A stretch of DNA of 64,000 nucleotides from Apostichopus japonicus. Its lineage: Eukaryota; Echinodermata; Holothuroidea; Aspidochirotida; Stichopodidae. The stretch is from the NCBI RefSeq assembly GCF_037975245.1, contig NC_092569.1, forward strand, positions 35,130,668-35,194,667. The letters are read 5' to 3'. A program made the translations under genes and the position numbers. The notes under the pieces are model-generated. The model did not search any database. It was not told the DNA's origin and saw only the letters and a program-made list of their open reading frames with translations. This document shows positions 34,755-48,400 of the stretch, one piece after another; the stretch's first letter is position 1; every line of letters begins with the position of its first letter.

Positions 34755-36620
34755 AGTGGTACGCTATATGAACAATACTTCCTTGTTTTATGATGCCTAC
34801 ATCACATCCTGTTTGCGGAATCGAGTATTCTCACATCTGATTGAATAAACATTTCAGCTGTTACACTGGGCTTTGACTAATTTGTTTATAGACTGTAAGA
34901 ATTACATCAATAATGACTGTAAATTAAAAGGAAAAATATTTTTCATTTATATAAGATATTTAATCAAGGAGCATGTTTTGACCTATGGAATGGTAGGTTT
35001 GATATTAGATTTTTTCTTTGATACAAATTTTTAAATGAAATGTATATCTGTTAACCAGCAGAGGCGTAGCTAGAGCTTATTTAGAGGCGTAAAGTTACTT
35101 TATAGGCGTAGCTATAAGTGGTTCTTTTAACAGTGGCCCCCATTTCTCAGGGAGCCCTAGGGTTGGCTACCAACTGAGACAACTGTCAGTCATGATTTTG
35201 CATGAATAATTATATGAGTACCAGCACGCCCACGCCATTCTATTATTTAGCTAAAAGTGGCGTAGCCAGAGGTAGAGAAAACTCTGTCCCTCCCACACAC
35301 AAAACATTTTCAGGGACGAAAAATGGGACGGTAAGGAAAATTAACCAAGAAAAATAAATAGCTATCATATATGATATTGGTCCGGTTACTTTATGATACA
35401 GCACAACGTTTAGACTGCCTCTCAGAAGGCTTCTCTCGTAAGCTATATGCCCACCAAGCACAGAAATAGGTTTCTATTAACAAATTCACTTCGAGTCAGT
35501 TATCGACATTTTTAGACAAAATTCCGTGAGTCGAACGGCACTGGATTGTCGTCTTTAATAAAAGGTCACCGAGAGAGGAGATAAATCCGTATACCTACCC
35601 TCATATCCTATTATGTATTTTAAATGTTTTATGTATTCAAAATAAACAAGGCCGTAGACACAGGGACCATGGGAACACGATCCTGACCACCCCCCCCCCC
35701 AACCCCGAAAGTTTCTAGCAAATGGTTAACAAATGTTATATCACCCGAACGCTAATGTTTTTAATATATAATGAAAATGATAGCATCATGCTTCACAACA
35801 CCCTTACCGAGACAAAATTCTCTCAAAGGTGAGGGCACGCTCCTCCCCTTAAGCCCCACCCCTGTCCTAAGATCCCTCCCTAGTACGGACGTCCACCTAA
35901 AATTTGAATTGAATTTCGTAACAGAGTGTACAGACTGTAAATGTTCATGCAATTACATATCAGTGCAGGCGTTAAGTTAACCTTAGTAGTTATGCAGTAG
36001 TTCACGCACATTCTGTGAACCGTCTGAAATAGTACAGTATTAATTTATCGAAACTTGTTTGTCCAATGCCAACCATGCCAGGCATATAAAATGAACAAAA
36101 TAGAATTGATACACTTCTCAACAATAGCGATGAATTCCACGTCAGTACTAAATCTTTTAGCTAACCCTTTTCATTATTTCAGGGAAAAAAATACATTTTT
36201 ATGTAAACCAGTTGCACTTTTCGGATACGTTGGAGGTAGAAATGAAACTGTTAATACAAGTCGACAGTTTGAAATAAAATGTCGTACGTTAAGTTTTTAG
36301 CATAATCAGTAGAAATTTGTAAGATAATATAGCCGAAATTTAAAAATAAGTCTTGATACAATACTTCAAAGCTTCGCAATATTCCGCGTACTGCCGGGTG
36401 ACTATTGTTGCACGAAAAAAGAACCGGATATCTCATTGACGTTGCGCGAAAGGGAAACTAAATATTGGATGTTGTGCCTGGTTTACTCACTCTTCAATAT
36501 ATGAATTCTCGTATTCCTTGACTTTGAATGCCATAACAAATTTTGACAAATAAAGATGGAAACACATTTGGCAATTTCTGTGGGTGAAATTGGATCCAGT
36601 ATTAAATCCATCATTGTTGT
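34755..36620. repeat. Dispersed repeat R, copy 3 (unit 2)
   Basis: Collinear with 7,715-9,530 (its orthologous position) and more distantly with 16,515-18,380. Contains the same 'aggcgtagctagagctta' and 'gcgtagccagagg' motifs and C-runs. No coding frame is conserved. Confidence 0.65.
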
Positions 36621-38269
36621 GAAAACAAATAGAAACAAAATATTTCATAATCACAGAGTCGGCACAAATTGCGCCAGTCTGGTCGTCCTCGAATTGAATC
36701 TACATTCCCCTTGAAAAAGGAAGGATTTACGACCCTGTACTTACATTAGAAACAACCATATCACACGGTACATATTCGTTTTGCTGGATTAGGAATGGAA
36801 GTTGCGCAGAAGAGCTCAGTCAAAAGGTTGGTTTAGAGACCCAATGATTAGAAGTCTCGTTGTAGGTTATTCAATATGCAAGGTGTCAGTGAACTTTCGG
36901 CTAATCAAATGACTTCTTCTCTGGAATTTGTTTGGCCATGATAAAAAAATATGTTCAGGTGATGCAGAATTTATTCAGCAGGTGGTTCAAGTCCACCAAC
37001 AGATAACATTAAGCCACTCACTTTCCAAGAAGAATATCAAACTTTTGAGCACTTAATGTTACTTGATATAGAAAAAAGGTTAATCCTATGATAGAAATTT
37101 TGTATGACAATATTATTGGCAAAGCGATCAATGTGTAAATTAGTAAAGGCATCATAATTGACGCACCTTCGTAATTGACGCATCTTCAAATTTTGCTAAA
37201 CGATTCAGCAGGCAACAAAGCAGAGTTACATATTTCATGAGTTTGAATCCACTTCAGGTATATGCTGATTAAATTGTGTGTTTTTTTAAAATCTTTTAAC
37301 ATCCTCTCCCAAGTTTTGCACGTATTTTTGGCATTTAGAAATCTTACTTCCTACATATAACCAAAATTAGCTAAACATGAAACTACTACTCCCAGGTACC
37401 TAGTCTGTCTTAGTTGAGAGGCTCAATATCGGGGTATAAAATACTTGACACGGCAGACATTTTGTGGTCAAATTCTGCTCACTATACTCTTGAAGGGGCA
37501 ATGCCAGTACAGAAAAAAACTCTTAATGTACAGTTAGCTTGTTACAACTATGTGACAGCATATGTGTACAATTGGTAAACATTTCATAATTTTTCAACAG
37601 CACATACATTAACACTTAAATGAGACAGTGCCCCCCCCCCCTTTTGTAGATAAAGAATAGGAGCTGGCGTTGTTAAAGCTCATTACCAGCTTTGTATGGT
37701 TAAAATACAAACAAACCCACTGGTGGGACTATGAGGGTTGGGAGAGGGGCAGATTATGTCTCCTTCCACATTTTCCCAGAACTAGAGCAAATTTTCAAAT
37801 ACACAACTAGAAACCTAAATTTCTCAAGAGGGGTGGGGGCACCCCCTTGTTCCCTCTCTCAGGTTTGCCTCAAAACTAGTACTTGGGTGTGAACTGTTGT
37901 TTTCTTAAACTAAGTAATTTTTTGTGTTGTCCTTTTTTTCTAGGAATACATGTGCTGGCTCCCAAAGAGTCTATCTTGTTTAGCACTGTGGGTGAAATAG
38001 ACAGTTTAATAGCTATTTTTGGTTAATTTGGAATATTCTTGGTGATAGATGTTTAATTTAAAATGTACCTAAGGACCGAAACCCATTTATATGTTAAGTA
38101 ATGTGTCTGGTAATTTATTTATAAAGCATTAATTGACAGCTGGTAGGTCACTGGACTCCATATACCAGGGAGTGAAGGGCATAGGGTTGGAGGGGGAAGT
38201 TGAGACAAAGGCTAAATTATGAATATTCAATGGACCGCCCTTTGTGTTTGATTGGTTTAAGGTGGTCAT
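36621..38269. other. Intergenic duplicated DNA left of the Gypsy fragment
   Basis: Collinear with about 9,531-11,189. Contains a C-run near 37,631 and a G/C block at 37,735-37,860. No gene was recognised. Confidence 0.5.
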
Positions 38270-39134
38270 ATTTACAAGAATGATGCGCAAGCTTTTGGAA
38301 GGACAAGCTAATGTTGTTAACTATATTGACGATGTGCTTGTTTATACGGAGTCTTGGGAGGAACATTTAATTATTTTGACTTCGGTCTTTGAGAAACTCA
38401 GAAATGCGGGTTTAACCGCACGTCCAACCAAATGTTTTGTTGGATACAAGTCGTTGGATATTTTGGGGCATATTGTGGGAGAGGGTGTGGTTAAACCACA
38501 AAGTGACAAAATAACCAAAATTCTTGACGCCTCGCGGCCAAGAACTAAAAAGGAAGTTAGGTCATTTATGGGGTTAGCAAATTACTACCGTAAATTTGTG
38601 CCAAATTTCGCAGCGTTGGCTGCTCCTCTGACGGACTTAACGAAAGCAGGGGGTCCTAAGGAGGTAACCTGGGAACTTGCTCAGCAACGGGCGTTTGAAA
38701 CTTTGAAATATCGATTATCTGCGCCGCCGATATTGCATTTGCCTGACCCTCAAAAAATGTTCATTTTGAAAACAGATGCTTCAGACATAGGCATTGGGTC
38801 GGTCCTTATGCAATACGAAGGGAATCAGTGCTTCCCAGTCTATTATGCAAGTCGCAAGTTACTCCCACGTGAACGAAATTATGCCGTGATTGAGCGCGAG
38901 TGTTTGGCTCTTGTGTGGGCCATTGCGAAATTTCACATTTACTTGTATGGCAAGGAATTTGTTCTTGAAACCGATCACCATCCTTTGGCTTATATCTCAA
39001 CAAATAAAGTAAATAACAGAAGAGTTATGAGATGGGCTTTGAGTTTGCAACCGTATAGGTATATTATACTTGCTGTGAAGGGTAGTGATAATGTCGCAGC
39101 AGATTTTTTGAGTAGATGTGTTAAGGAGGAATAG
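38270..39134 (+). CDS. Gypsy RT (partial) - RNase H
   Basis: The open frame runs to TAG at 39,132-39,134; the ATG at 38,244 comes from flanking DNA by chance. Motifs in order: FTRMM, VNYIDDVLVYTESWEEHL (the YxDD box), LGHIVGEG, FMGLANYYRKFVPNF (RT thumb/connection), KTDASDIGIGSVLMQ (RNase H first Asp), YAVIERECLALVWA (Glu), LETDHHPLAY (Asp), and DNVAADFLSR. The early RT motifs, including the first catalytic Asp, are absent, so the element cannot be autonomous. Confidence 0.9.
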
Positions 39135-39247
39135 GTGTGTAAGAGAAAAGACTTCTCTGTAATTGCGTGTAATTTGTAAATAAGCTTTACGAAATTTAAG
39201 ATTAAGATATCTGTTAGAACCCTCAGTAAATTTCTTGAGAAGGGGGA

Positions 39248-40180
39248 TGTGTCACGTAAGTGGATGCAAAATTCCTGGTGTTGATATGCTTCACTGTGTG
39301 CATTGGAGCACCTGTGTCGCATATAAAGAGTAACTAAATTCCGGGTTTCTCGGCTCCTTATTGTTGGTATGTTTCACCGAGAGATATCGGAATACCTGGG
39401 CTTACAAATTGTAAGAGCCGTTACGTAATATTAGATTCGTGTTTTTTTGCAAAGCTGATGTTAGGGTGGGGTACAGGAAAGTTAGTTGCATTTCATCTGG
39501 TAACGATATCAGGTCGGGCAGAGAGGTAGTTTCTCCGTTATTGAGAACGGGAGTTAGCATATTCATAAAAACGCAATGAGGTCTTAAATTGTGTTAGTAT
39601 AATATTGTCACTGAGGACAATTTTGCGTATACTTGTTATTGAGAACAAGCCGCTACAATACCGTATATTCTCGACGCACGTGCTTTATTCGGTTAATGTG
39701 ACAAGCGGAGTTTGCTGTATAGTAAACCAGATTACGGGCAGGCGACCCCCAATAATCTGGTTTCATTTTTGGTGACTCCAAAACTAACTGCCTGGGGTCA
39801 CGGGGGTATTCTTCCGTGCCAATAGATGTGGTCTGGTCCGCACTTTTAAGACGCCGGATACAGGTATCCTACATTTGACACGTGCCAAAAGCCGAATGGT
39901 TTGACTCCGCCTATAGCGACTACCTTGTGGGCGGTGATCTTCTGAAGTCTGTCATAAAGCGTACTATAGCAGTGTCAGTTAGCAAAAAGGGGGTAGGATT
40001 CACTGGATAAGTATCCAAGGGGGTGTAGTTATTTTCATATATGCATTTCTTTTATATTTTCTTTTACCAATAATCATTAAAATATCTCGTGCTAATAATT
40101 CCATGAGAAATAAAAGCAGGGTGTTCGCGTGGTTTCTTGATTATCAATTGAGTGTTACTTTCTAGAAAGGGACACTATGT
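39248..40180 (+). repeat. Probable 3' LTR of the Gypsy fragment
   Basis: Starts TGTGTCACGTAAG directly after a polypurine tract. It holds a TATA-like 'catataaagag' at about 39,319 and an 'aataaa' at about 40,107. The right border near 'aaagggacactatgtgtcac' is uncertain. No second LTR copy is in the window because the 5' half of the element is missing. Confidence 0.6.
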
Positions 40181-40189
40181 GTCACTTGT

Positions 40190-42850
40190 GATAGTTGCCT
40201 TGAACGATTATTATAGAATGTATTCTTATTATTTTGGGATGTATTCTTATTATTATCATGGGATGTGGGATGGAATGAATAGGGTATGAAGGTAGTTTGA
40301 CAAAGTTAAGAATAGTTACTGGAGCTGAGTTGCTTATAGGTAGAGTAGAAGAGAGAAAGGATTAAGTTTGAGATGGTTGGGCACGAGATCGTAATTATTT
40401 TCTAAAACTAACTTCACCAGTATTAGAATAGAGGACAAGTATACAATTAATTTAAAGTTAAGTGGACACTTGAAGCGTTTTTATAGATGTTTTGTGAATA
40501 CATGGAGCTTGTTCTTTTAGTGGATATTTTATTTTAGTAAACACCTGGAACTGTTTTACATGGAGATTTTATATTCAATAAAAGTTTATCACCCGAAGTT
40601 GTAGCCATGGAGGCAGACCTACATTTCATCCTGTTCTAATATCTGGCAACCATACTATTTGTTGTGCTAATTTTCTGTTGTGATGGAACTATAAATCCCC
40701 TCTTTAATTCTACGTCCTTGTTTGGCACCTTACGTGAAGCCCTGCGACGACCCAACCCCAGTGATGAACCGCCCCTTCTAGAGACCGAGACGCTCCAATG
40801 AGGTTATTTTCCCCGAGTAGCGAGCTACCCAGAGAGCCACCCTACTCCAGAGACGTCCCCATATAAGGGAACCGCCCTCGAGGTTTCCTAATGAGACAAC
40901 TTCATTTTCAATTACGTTAGGTCTACTCGCGCCGCTATTTTGTTTTTATTTCGTTGGGATCGATAAGTATTTTATTTTCCAAAAAGTTCAGTGGAGTCGT
41001 TACAAGATGAAAGAGCTCCAAAATATGTAAGTTTACACCCCTGAATATAATTTTACATTTTACTTTAAGTTCAAGTAACCCCTTTGAGTTTAATGCAACG
41101 TCCATGTGCATAGTAACATTTCTATTTCAAACCAAGTTGTATCGTCCAGAATAAAGGATACAAAAGTATTGATTTGGTTAATGATTGACAGTAAAATTAC
41201 ATGGTATATGAAGCTGGTAACAAAAATTTACGATATTAATATAAAACTAATCAAACTCTTCGCGATAACTAATAACGGCATTATAATTAGTTTGATACTC
41301 AGAGCTTAGAGGGTCTATTAACAAATTATGTATGTATAGTTTTAATTAAATGTCACTCAATTTGTCAAAAATCAAGTCTTTGGATTGCTTATCAAAATGG
41401 GGTTTATTATCATTTTTTTCAGAAACTCAGGCGATCTTAAGAATACATTTGGCAAACATTTCTTTTTAAAGGGAGTTTTATCGTCCAGAGTAAAGGATTA
41501 ATTACAATGATAAAGGCGGTTAATTATTGCAACGGTAAATATTCCATAGTTTATGAAGCTGGTAACAAAGATTTCCATCTTTATGAAAAAAGGTAATCAA
41601 ATATCACGAAAACTAAAACGGTATTAGGCCTACTTAGAGATTAGACCGGCTATTATGAAGATTAATATACCAAGGTTACAATACTGGTTGTGGGGAGGCT
41701 GACAAATATTTGGAAGCTTAAAGCAGATAAAGGCAAAATAATGAGTGTTCTTCTTCAATCATGGGTTATGGTATCAAATGGATTATGTCTTTCTTTTCCG
41801 TAATGGATGAATTTAGGCAGAATTTCAACAATAAAAATAGTTTTCAAAACCCTAATAACTCGAAGAAAAACATGTTTTGTGTTTTTAATATCATGTAAAT
41901 AGTACCTTCAGATGAAATTCAGAAATTGCTAATGTATTTTAAACATGATGTCATTTGAGGTTAGAAACTTCTTACGTTTAATCTTGCATCTGAGGAATTG
42001 AACTAATGTATTAAATAATACAGTCTTGTAATTGTTATTGTTGAACTTCGGTTAAGTTCTGTTTAAGTTTCTTGGTAAAGTCTTAAAATGATAACAACAA
42101 AGCTGGGCTAATAATTTATTATGCAAGTTACGAACATCGGATTAAAAATGATAATGTTATGTAACAGTTACAGACCTAAAGTGTTCTAGCGGTGAGGGGA
42201 TGGTTGGGGGGGGGGGTGAAAACCATTAATGAAATGATAGAGATTTGTGACATTGACCATCAAATTACATTCGTTACTCATTTTATTTTAATAATGTAAT
42301 TATCAATAGTGTAGCAATCATTACTCAATGTAATTAGTCAGTTAGATGACGTTATTAATTTATGACTTCCATGAACAGATCAATGCCCAGTGTCTATAGA
42401 ACAATCGGATCATTTGCTTAATTGGTTTAAATTGTCTCCAATTATCTCTACAAATGACTATTGACTCAATTTGGAAATCTCTATGGAAAACGTTTATTCA
42501 TTGAAACCAACGGCAGCAATCAATCATTTTCCTAGATATTTAGATGGTGATATGTGTTACTTCTTCAATGTTTGCTTATAGCTTAGGTGCATGGTTGCAG
42601 TTACAACGATCGGCAATAACAAGTCCGCCATCAACAGATACATAAACAACAAGTCGGTACTCCACAATAGAACACACCGGCGAAGATTAAGAGGTCATGT
42701 TGCCATATAGTTGGAAATAGAGGGCGGATTCACAATATCTGTTTAACCACTAAGAAGAGACCATTAAAGATTACTAAAGCGAGGAAGAGATTGCAATCGA
42801 ATACATGTATGTCCGTGTAAGCTTATCTTTGGGTGTCATTTATTTCGATT
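40190..42850. other. Intergenic duplicated DNA right of the Gypsy fragment
   Basis: Collinear with 11,195-13,955. Contains the counterpart of the open frame at 11,676 (broken here near 40,800), a G-run near 42,207 and the diverged duplication at 41,090-41,645. No gene was recognised. Confidence 0.5.
41090..41645. repeat. Diverged tandem duplication, unit 2 copy
   Basis: Same pair of blocks as 12,100-12,660, with landmarks 'ttgtatcgtccagaataaag' and 'ttttatcgtccagagtaaag', each followed by 'gaagctggtaaca'. Confidence 0.6.
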
Positions 42851-42880
42851 GTGCTAAAGCATTGCGAAATAAACAGGCAG

Positions 42881-42987
<107 letters not shown>

Positions 42988-43009
42988 CACTAATATATAT
43001 TTATAGTTG

Positions 43010-43960
43010 TGCAGCGGAATACTATATGAACAATACTTCCTTATTTATTGTACTACGGCACATCCTGTCTGGGGAATGGATTATTCTCACATCTGATTGT
43101 ATTACAATGTCAGCTGTTTCATTGGACGAGGAATATGTATGAACTATAATATTTACATCCATACTGTTTATCTTATATACGTGATATTGAAACTTACGAA
43201 CTGTATTAACAAATTAAAAGGTACATCGTATCATATTTTGCTTTGGCCTAAACCTCTTTTATATTGAACGGCTTAGCTATAGACTGTTCAAGCGCTTCTT
43301 GTTACCCTTGCCCGCAGTTCTCAGGTGGTAGTGAGGGTTGGTTCCCAATAGTTTTAGCTAACGGATAACAAATGCCTTACATGTTTTTAAATGATGAGTA
43401 AATGAGTGTCAGCATGTCTACAATTAGTATTATTTCACTGACAGCGGCGTAGCCAGAGGTAGGAGGAATGTCGATGCCTCTCATGCACAAAACATAAATA
43501 AAATAACAAATTTAAATTATACTCTTTTCAACCATAAAGGTGCAATCCATAGCCGTGCTAGCTAGATCGTCTAGCCTACCTTTGTACATTTATAGACAAA
43601 TTACGTAAACCAATTTAACTTGTGGGATACTATGCTAATAAGAAGCGGAATGCTTGATAATGTCGAATTTTTGTCATATTAATGTCGTACTTTCATGTGT
43701 AGCACAAACAGTAGAAATTTTAAAGTCAAACAAATGAATGAAGCGGATTTGTAAGTATTCCTCAATATTTCTGGGGTGACTATAGTTGGAAAAAATAAAT
43801 CAGGATATCCCATGTGAGAGGCCTTTTTCAGGAGCGGAACAGAAACTATAACAGTGCTGTTTGGCTGTTTGAAGTACACTATTCTCTGAAATATGAATTC
43901 TTCTAGACCTACCCTTTGAATACTGTAGCAGATTTTGATACGTTATTACAATTGCAATAA
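43010..43960. repeat. Dispersed repeat R, copy 4 (internally deleted)
   Basis: Matches 16,515-18,290. The part between 'gtaggaggaatg' and 'tcgatgcctctcatgcac' near 43,470 is missing, about 1 kb relative to unit 1, so there is no trace of the 369-bp MITE. Confidence 0.6.
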
Positions 43961-44135
43961 TTGTTTGGTTAGTGTAACAGACCTATCAGAAGTAAAGAAG
44001 AAATGCGAGATTTGATAAGATCATTGTCTATTTTACAAATTTAACAAAGGTTGTTATTTAAAATTAAAAGTTTCTCGTCATTTTCTTTTATTACGTCAAT
44101 ATTTAACTATTTATATAAAGTTTTGGCTAAGATAG

Positions 44136-44202
44136 AGGGCAGCAGATCTGACGAAAGGAAGCAGAAGAGGAAGCAGGGAAAGCTCAAGAGGCTTTAAAAC
44201 AG
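44136..44202 (+). pseudogene. Relic of the Lys/Ala/Glu-rich exon, unit 2
   Basis: Counterpart of 18,651-18,776. Here an extra base in 'tgacgaaaggaag' shifts the frame, while the GAG that is TAG in unit 1 is kept (GCAGAAGAGGAAGCA). The 3' part after 'ttaaaacag' is gone. Both copies carry independent lesions. Confidence 0.45.
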
Positions 44203-44859
44203 TCTTTTTTCTTACCTCATAATGAAAAGTTATCTCATATTTGGAATATTGTTGCAGAATGTTACAATAAATATCTTGTTATCACTCTATGCGCATTTAC
44301 TTCACACGGTTACAAACAGAAAAAAAAGTCATAACGTTCGTTACAGAATAAATGTTAGGGTTAATCAACGTTTTTCCCCATGTTTATTTTTTTTTTAATT
44401 GATTGGTTTGACGTGACTGTATTGTGCAGTCCACACGCTGCATAAGTTCAGTATTTCAAGCATTGTAGTAGACTATTTGTGGTGTCTTAATTCGGTTTCT
44501 TTCCACTGTTTGATAAAGGTACTCGATGACGTACGGTAATAGGATTTTATAATTGGCCGGTATTAGATGACTTATTTAGGGATGTTGTAATATATATATA
44601 TATATTTATATAAATGATACCATATGTTTTGTGAGTAGTTCGACGGCAACCCTGATAATAAATTCATATAAATATATAAGTATATGAAATGTGTCTGTGT
44701 GTGTCCTAGAAACCAAGAATCGTTAAGTATCCACTTTCATGAAGTTATTCATTTCCAACCAATTAATAATACTTGCTTGGAGGGAGGGGTTGGTAGCGGG
44801 AGGATTGACTACGAAGGAGGCAACACATTAAGGAAAAACAGACAAGTTTAATGTAATGT

Positions 44860-44871
44860 TTTATTTTTATT
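44860..44871 (-). terminator. Candidate poly(A) signals of gene B
   Basis: Two adjacent AATAAA motifs on the minus strand, about 285-295 bases downstream of the stop at 45,156. Confidence 0.45.
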
Positions 44872-45155
44872 TTTTGATGAGACTCATGCAATATTGAATT
44901 TTCAAATGATCAAACAACAGTAAGCTGGTTAAATTTATAATTTGATATCAATTTCAATTAATATCTTCTCATTCCCTTAGAAAATTGATTATTTGTCGAA
45001 TCGTCCCGTTTGTAATTTTTGTTGCATGTTCTTCTTCTTTTTTGTCTGTGGCACGTCTAGCTGTCCGACGCTTGAAAATCTGTATGGAATTTTTTTTTAC
45101 CTTTCTCAGTAAAAACTGCTCTTTTGGGCAATTTGTTATTTATAATGTGTTATGT

Positions 45156-45484
45156 CTACACCGGTCGTATTTTCATATCTGTGTATTGCAGGCTGCATCC
45201 GTAACCGTTCAAACTATAACTATACCAGAACATGTGCGTTCCTCGAGTAGAGCCGTCGTAGTCTCCGTTGAGATTTGAACCTGTACAAAGACGACAGTAA
45301 TTGCCATCAGGGTAATAATAGCAATAGTAATCACGACGGCAGTAACTACCATAATAATAGTCATAATGACCGTACCACCAGGCTCCACGATGTCCCTCCG
45401 CACAGTCGTAACTACTCGATTTGTCGTTATCCTGGTCTTTTGTACTGAACTGTTTATTGTTGCTATAAAACAAAGCATTATAAC
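45156..45484 (-). CDS. Gene B exon 14: FReD C-terminal part with Tyr/Cys-rich insertion
   Basis: 329 nt to the TAG at 45,156-45,158. Encodes FSTKDQDNDKSSSYDC (Ca2+ site), HRGAWW, a Tyr-rich insertion (YGHYDYYYGSYCRRDYYC, YYYPDGNYCRLC), SNLNGDYDG and CSLQYTDMKIRPV. The insertion is 10 codons shorter than in gene A and differs in most positions, while the flanks are conserved. Confidence 0.85.
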
Positions 45485-48400
45485 CTGCAAACAAACGAGA
45501 AAGAGTAAATAAACCCATCAATTTATTTACTTTGAACGAATCCAACATCGGATGCAAGATGGAGGGCAGTGCGTTTTGTCCTACCAATATGAAAACGTCA
45601 ATTCCGCGATTTTGTTGTTTTCTGTTTTCAATATTTATGATACATAGGTGGGTATTTTGTTTTTGCAATGACGTTTTTATACTCTTTTTTTTGTTCCGTT
45701 TGAAAATAAAGTGCCACAACAGAAGTCATATACAGATGGGAAACTACTTAACCAAATACTAGGGTTTGGTTACTAGAGTCGCTAATATCGCTCTTGATTT
45801 TATATTTATTTATCGGCATTTGTTTACAATACTATTCATTCATTTATTTATTTGATTGTGATTTTAAATTCACAACTGAGTAGTTTCATACTCTTTCAAA
45901 ACTTTAGTTATAAATTCCTTGTGTGTCGGTGTTAAATATCATAATTTGTTGAATAATATTATGTTTAATTTAATTTGCATAACCAAATTTTCATTTCTCC
46001 CCTTATTAAACCCAGTGCTTATTTTGTGATGTACCAAATAGGCTAACTTGGGCTCTCTTTGAACCTGGACTAGGAGGGTGGGAGAGGGGGGGGGGGCTGT
46101 GTGATGTAGCTTCATATATCATTCAAATTAGGAAAACAAGAATACCATCGAAAGATCTAGTCCTGAGTAATCTAACATGTTATTAGTACGTACAAAGTAA
46201 TAATTGCATTTTGCTGAAAAGCCATCATCAGTGATCGATTGATTAAAATATCTCGAATCTATACAGACGAATAATTGAAAATACATCATTTCTGATTCTT
46301 CTGTTTCAATGACCTATGAATGATAAACCCTAGATGACTTTATATATGATTAAATTAAAATAGCGCCTCAATGTTTGCACATATGAGAATCATCGAATAT
46401 ACATACCACTTGAAGTCTCACTGGCAGTAACGAGAAGGCACATGTGACATGCTACCAGGTACTAGTAATATAGTAGTAAACCCTTTGTAAGTTTGAAGTG
46501 TTGCGAGTTTGGTAGTCAACAGCGAGCGGTAAGAAATTTGCGTTAAATTTCAGAATACTCATTTAGGTTGGGATAATAGTGATGTTAAGATTTAATTTTC
46601 CTGTGTCAGAAATACATATAGCCTGGCTACTATGAGAATATCTACTGTCATAGTTTTATACATTGTTAGGTGCTTGTTACGTGCAAATACGGCCAAGAGA
46701 CATGTGTTGCCAATGAAATGCGAAACTTATCGCCTCCTTCTTACGTCTATGCACATTGTATACAGCCCTGAAAACCTACGTGCGTTCCAGCTGTAGTTCA
46801 AACGCCTGAAAGAAAATAGCAATGTTTGAAATCTAAAATTGCTGTGAACCTTGAACTTATATATCATTTTGCCAGGAATGCGGTAGCTATGAGATCAGGA
46901 CATTAGTTGTTGCAGAACAAACATTTAAAGAGTACTGCAAGAATTAATTGCTATAGGGGAGCACGTCACATGATCCTCCTTGGTTGGCATGTTTTTTGGT
47001 GTTTTTTTGGGCCTTCACGCTTCTCCCAATTGACGTAATCGTTGCAGATTTATGTATGAGTCAATGGTTAGAACATCAACTACTCACCTGTATTTCCACT
47101 GTGTGATCCAATTGATAGTCGATACTTGTCGGCCTCGTTATTAATGCTAAAAGTCGAATAAACGGCATATTTCGATGATGAGCCGGAGTCCCTTAGATCA
47201 ATTCGAAGCTGGTACGTTTTCTGGTTGGTCAGAGAGTGGATATATTTATTACCTAGCCAGTGGTCTTGATTTTTATTACCAAAACCGTTCTTGTAGTCCG
47301 ACCAACCACGATAAAAGTCAGTAGAGGCACTCGATCGTCGCTGGAAAACCTATGACATGAAGAAAAAGGGTAAGCCAACTGTATAATCTACAAATCCTTA
47401 AGAGCATGACATGCAAAGCCATAGATAGTTAACATAGATATGGATATTGTCAGAGTGCGATCATTCGCAAGAGTAATCTGTTTTGAGATTTGTTTCCCCT
47501 TATATGGTCAAGTTCATCTGAACGAGATCTGCAGTGCATCATTTTGAGGAGGGTACTAAAGTATAATATGAGGAAGGTAAGGATTTAAATCCTTAATTTA
47601 TTGCGAAACTCACTGTCCATCCGCCTCCGTTACTTTCCATCTCACAGAAAACCTGAATGCCGCGTGACCAACCATCAGGGTAAATGGTGTAGACACCATC
47701 ACTGCGTGTACCGGAAACATAAAGCTCGTAGCAATCTTTTGGGATCAATCTGCACGTCTCTCCGTCCCCTTCGTAGTTTGTATTGCAGTAACATTTACGG
47801 ACACCGTTCCTCTCAGCACAGGTTGCGTGATCACTACACTGGTAACTCGCTTGTATAATCTGGTTGTTTCGGCAAGTTGATTTTTGTGTACATCTCGAAT
47901 TGACGTAAAAATCGCCAACCTAATTTAAGACATTCAGCGAAAAGAAAAACAAAAACTTATAAATAAATTAGGAATTAGCGGTTGTCACAGTTAAATGTAC
48001 AGAATTTCAAAGGTGAGTGGCGATTGATAAATCCCCCTCGAATAATATAGGTATGAGTATCAACCTTTATGAAAGTTTTATGAAGTATTTGAAGCCAACT
48101 CCGAAGTAGGAGGCGAAAGGATCCGTCATCAAAAAAGTAGCTGCATATATTGCATTCAACGGCTTACCGCGACTAAACATTATGCCTACAAATAGTTCTA
48201 ACCACAAGACTGTGAATAAAGTATCTATGGATGTTTGTGTCAGTCTTATAAGTGGATGCACACTCGTAGGAGTGGTCTCGTGATTCCCGACTAAAAAAAA
48301 TACTTCACTTGACTGACAGTTTTGACTGGACTGGAGACAGAAAAATGGGTCAATGCCCCCCCCCAACCACGATGCGCACGCCACTCGATTATCTGTAAAT

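Larger units (their letters stand above)
38270..40185 (+). mobile_element. 5'-truncated Ty3/Gypsy retrotransposon, probably Gmr1-like
   Basis: The unit 1 sequence 'ggtggtcatgtgtgagttgcc' is split here: 'ggtggtcat' ends at 38,269 and matching sequence resumes at about 40,186. Between them lie the 3' half of an RT, a complete RNase H, a stop, a purine tract ('gagaaggggga') and an LTR-like block. Gag, protease and the RT fingers are missing. RNase H is followed by a stop and the LTR with no integrase, which fits the Gmr1 group of deuterostome elements, where integrase precedes RT. Loss of integrase by deletion is the alternative. Confidence 0.75.

Noticed and set aside
38244-38269. ATG at 38,244 as the true start of the Gypsy protein
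   Set aside because: These bases are also present in unit 1 without the element, so they are flanking DNA that happens to be in frame with the truncated pol.
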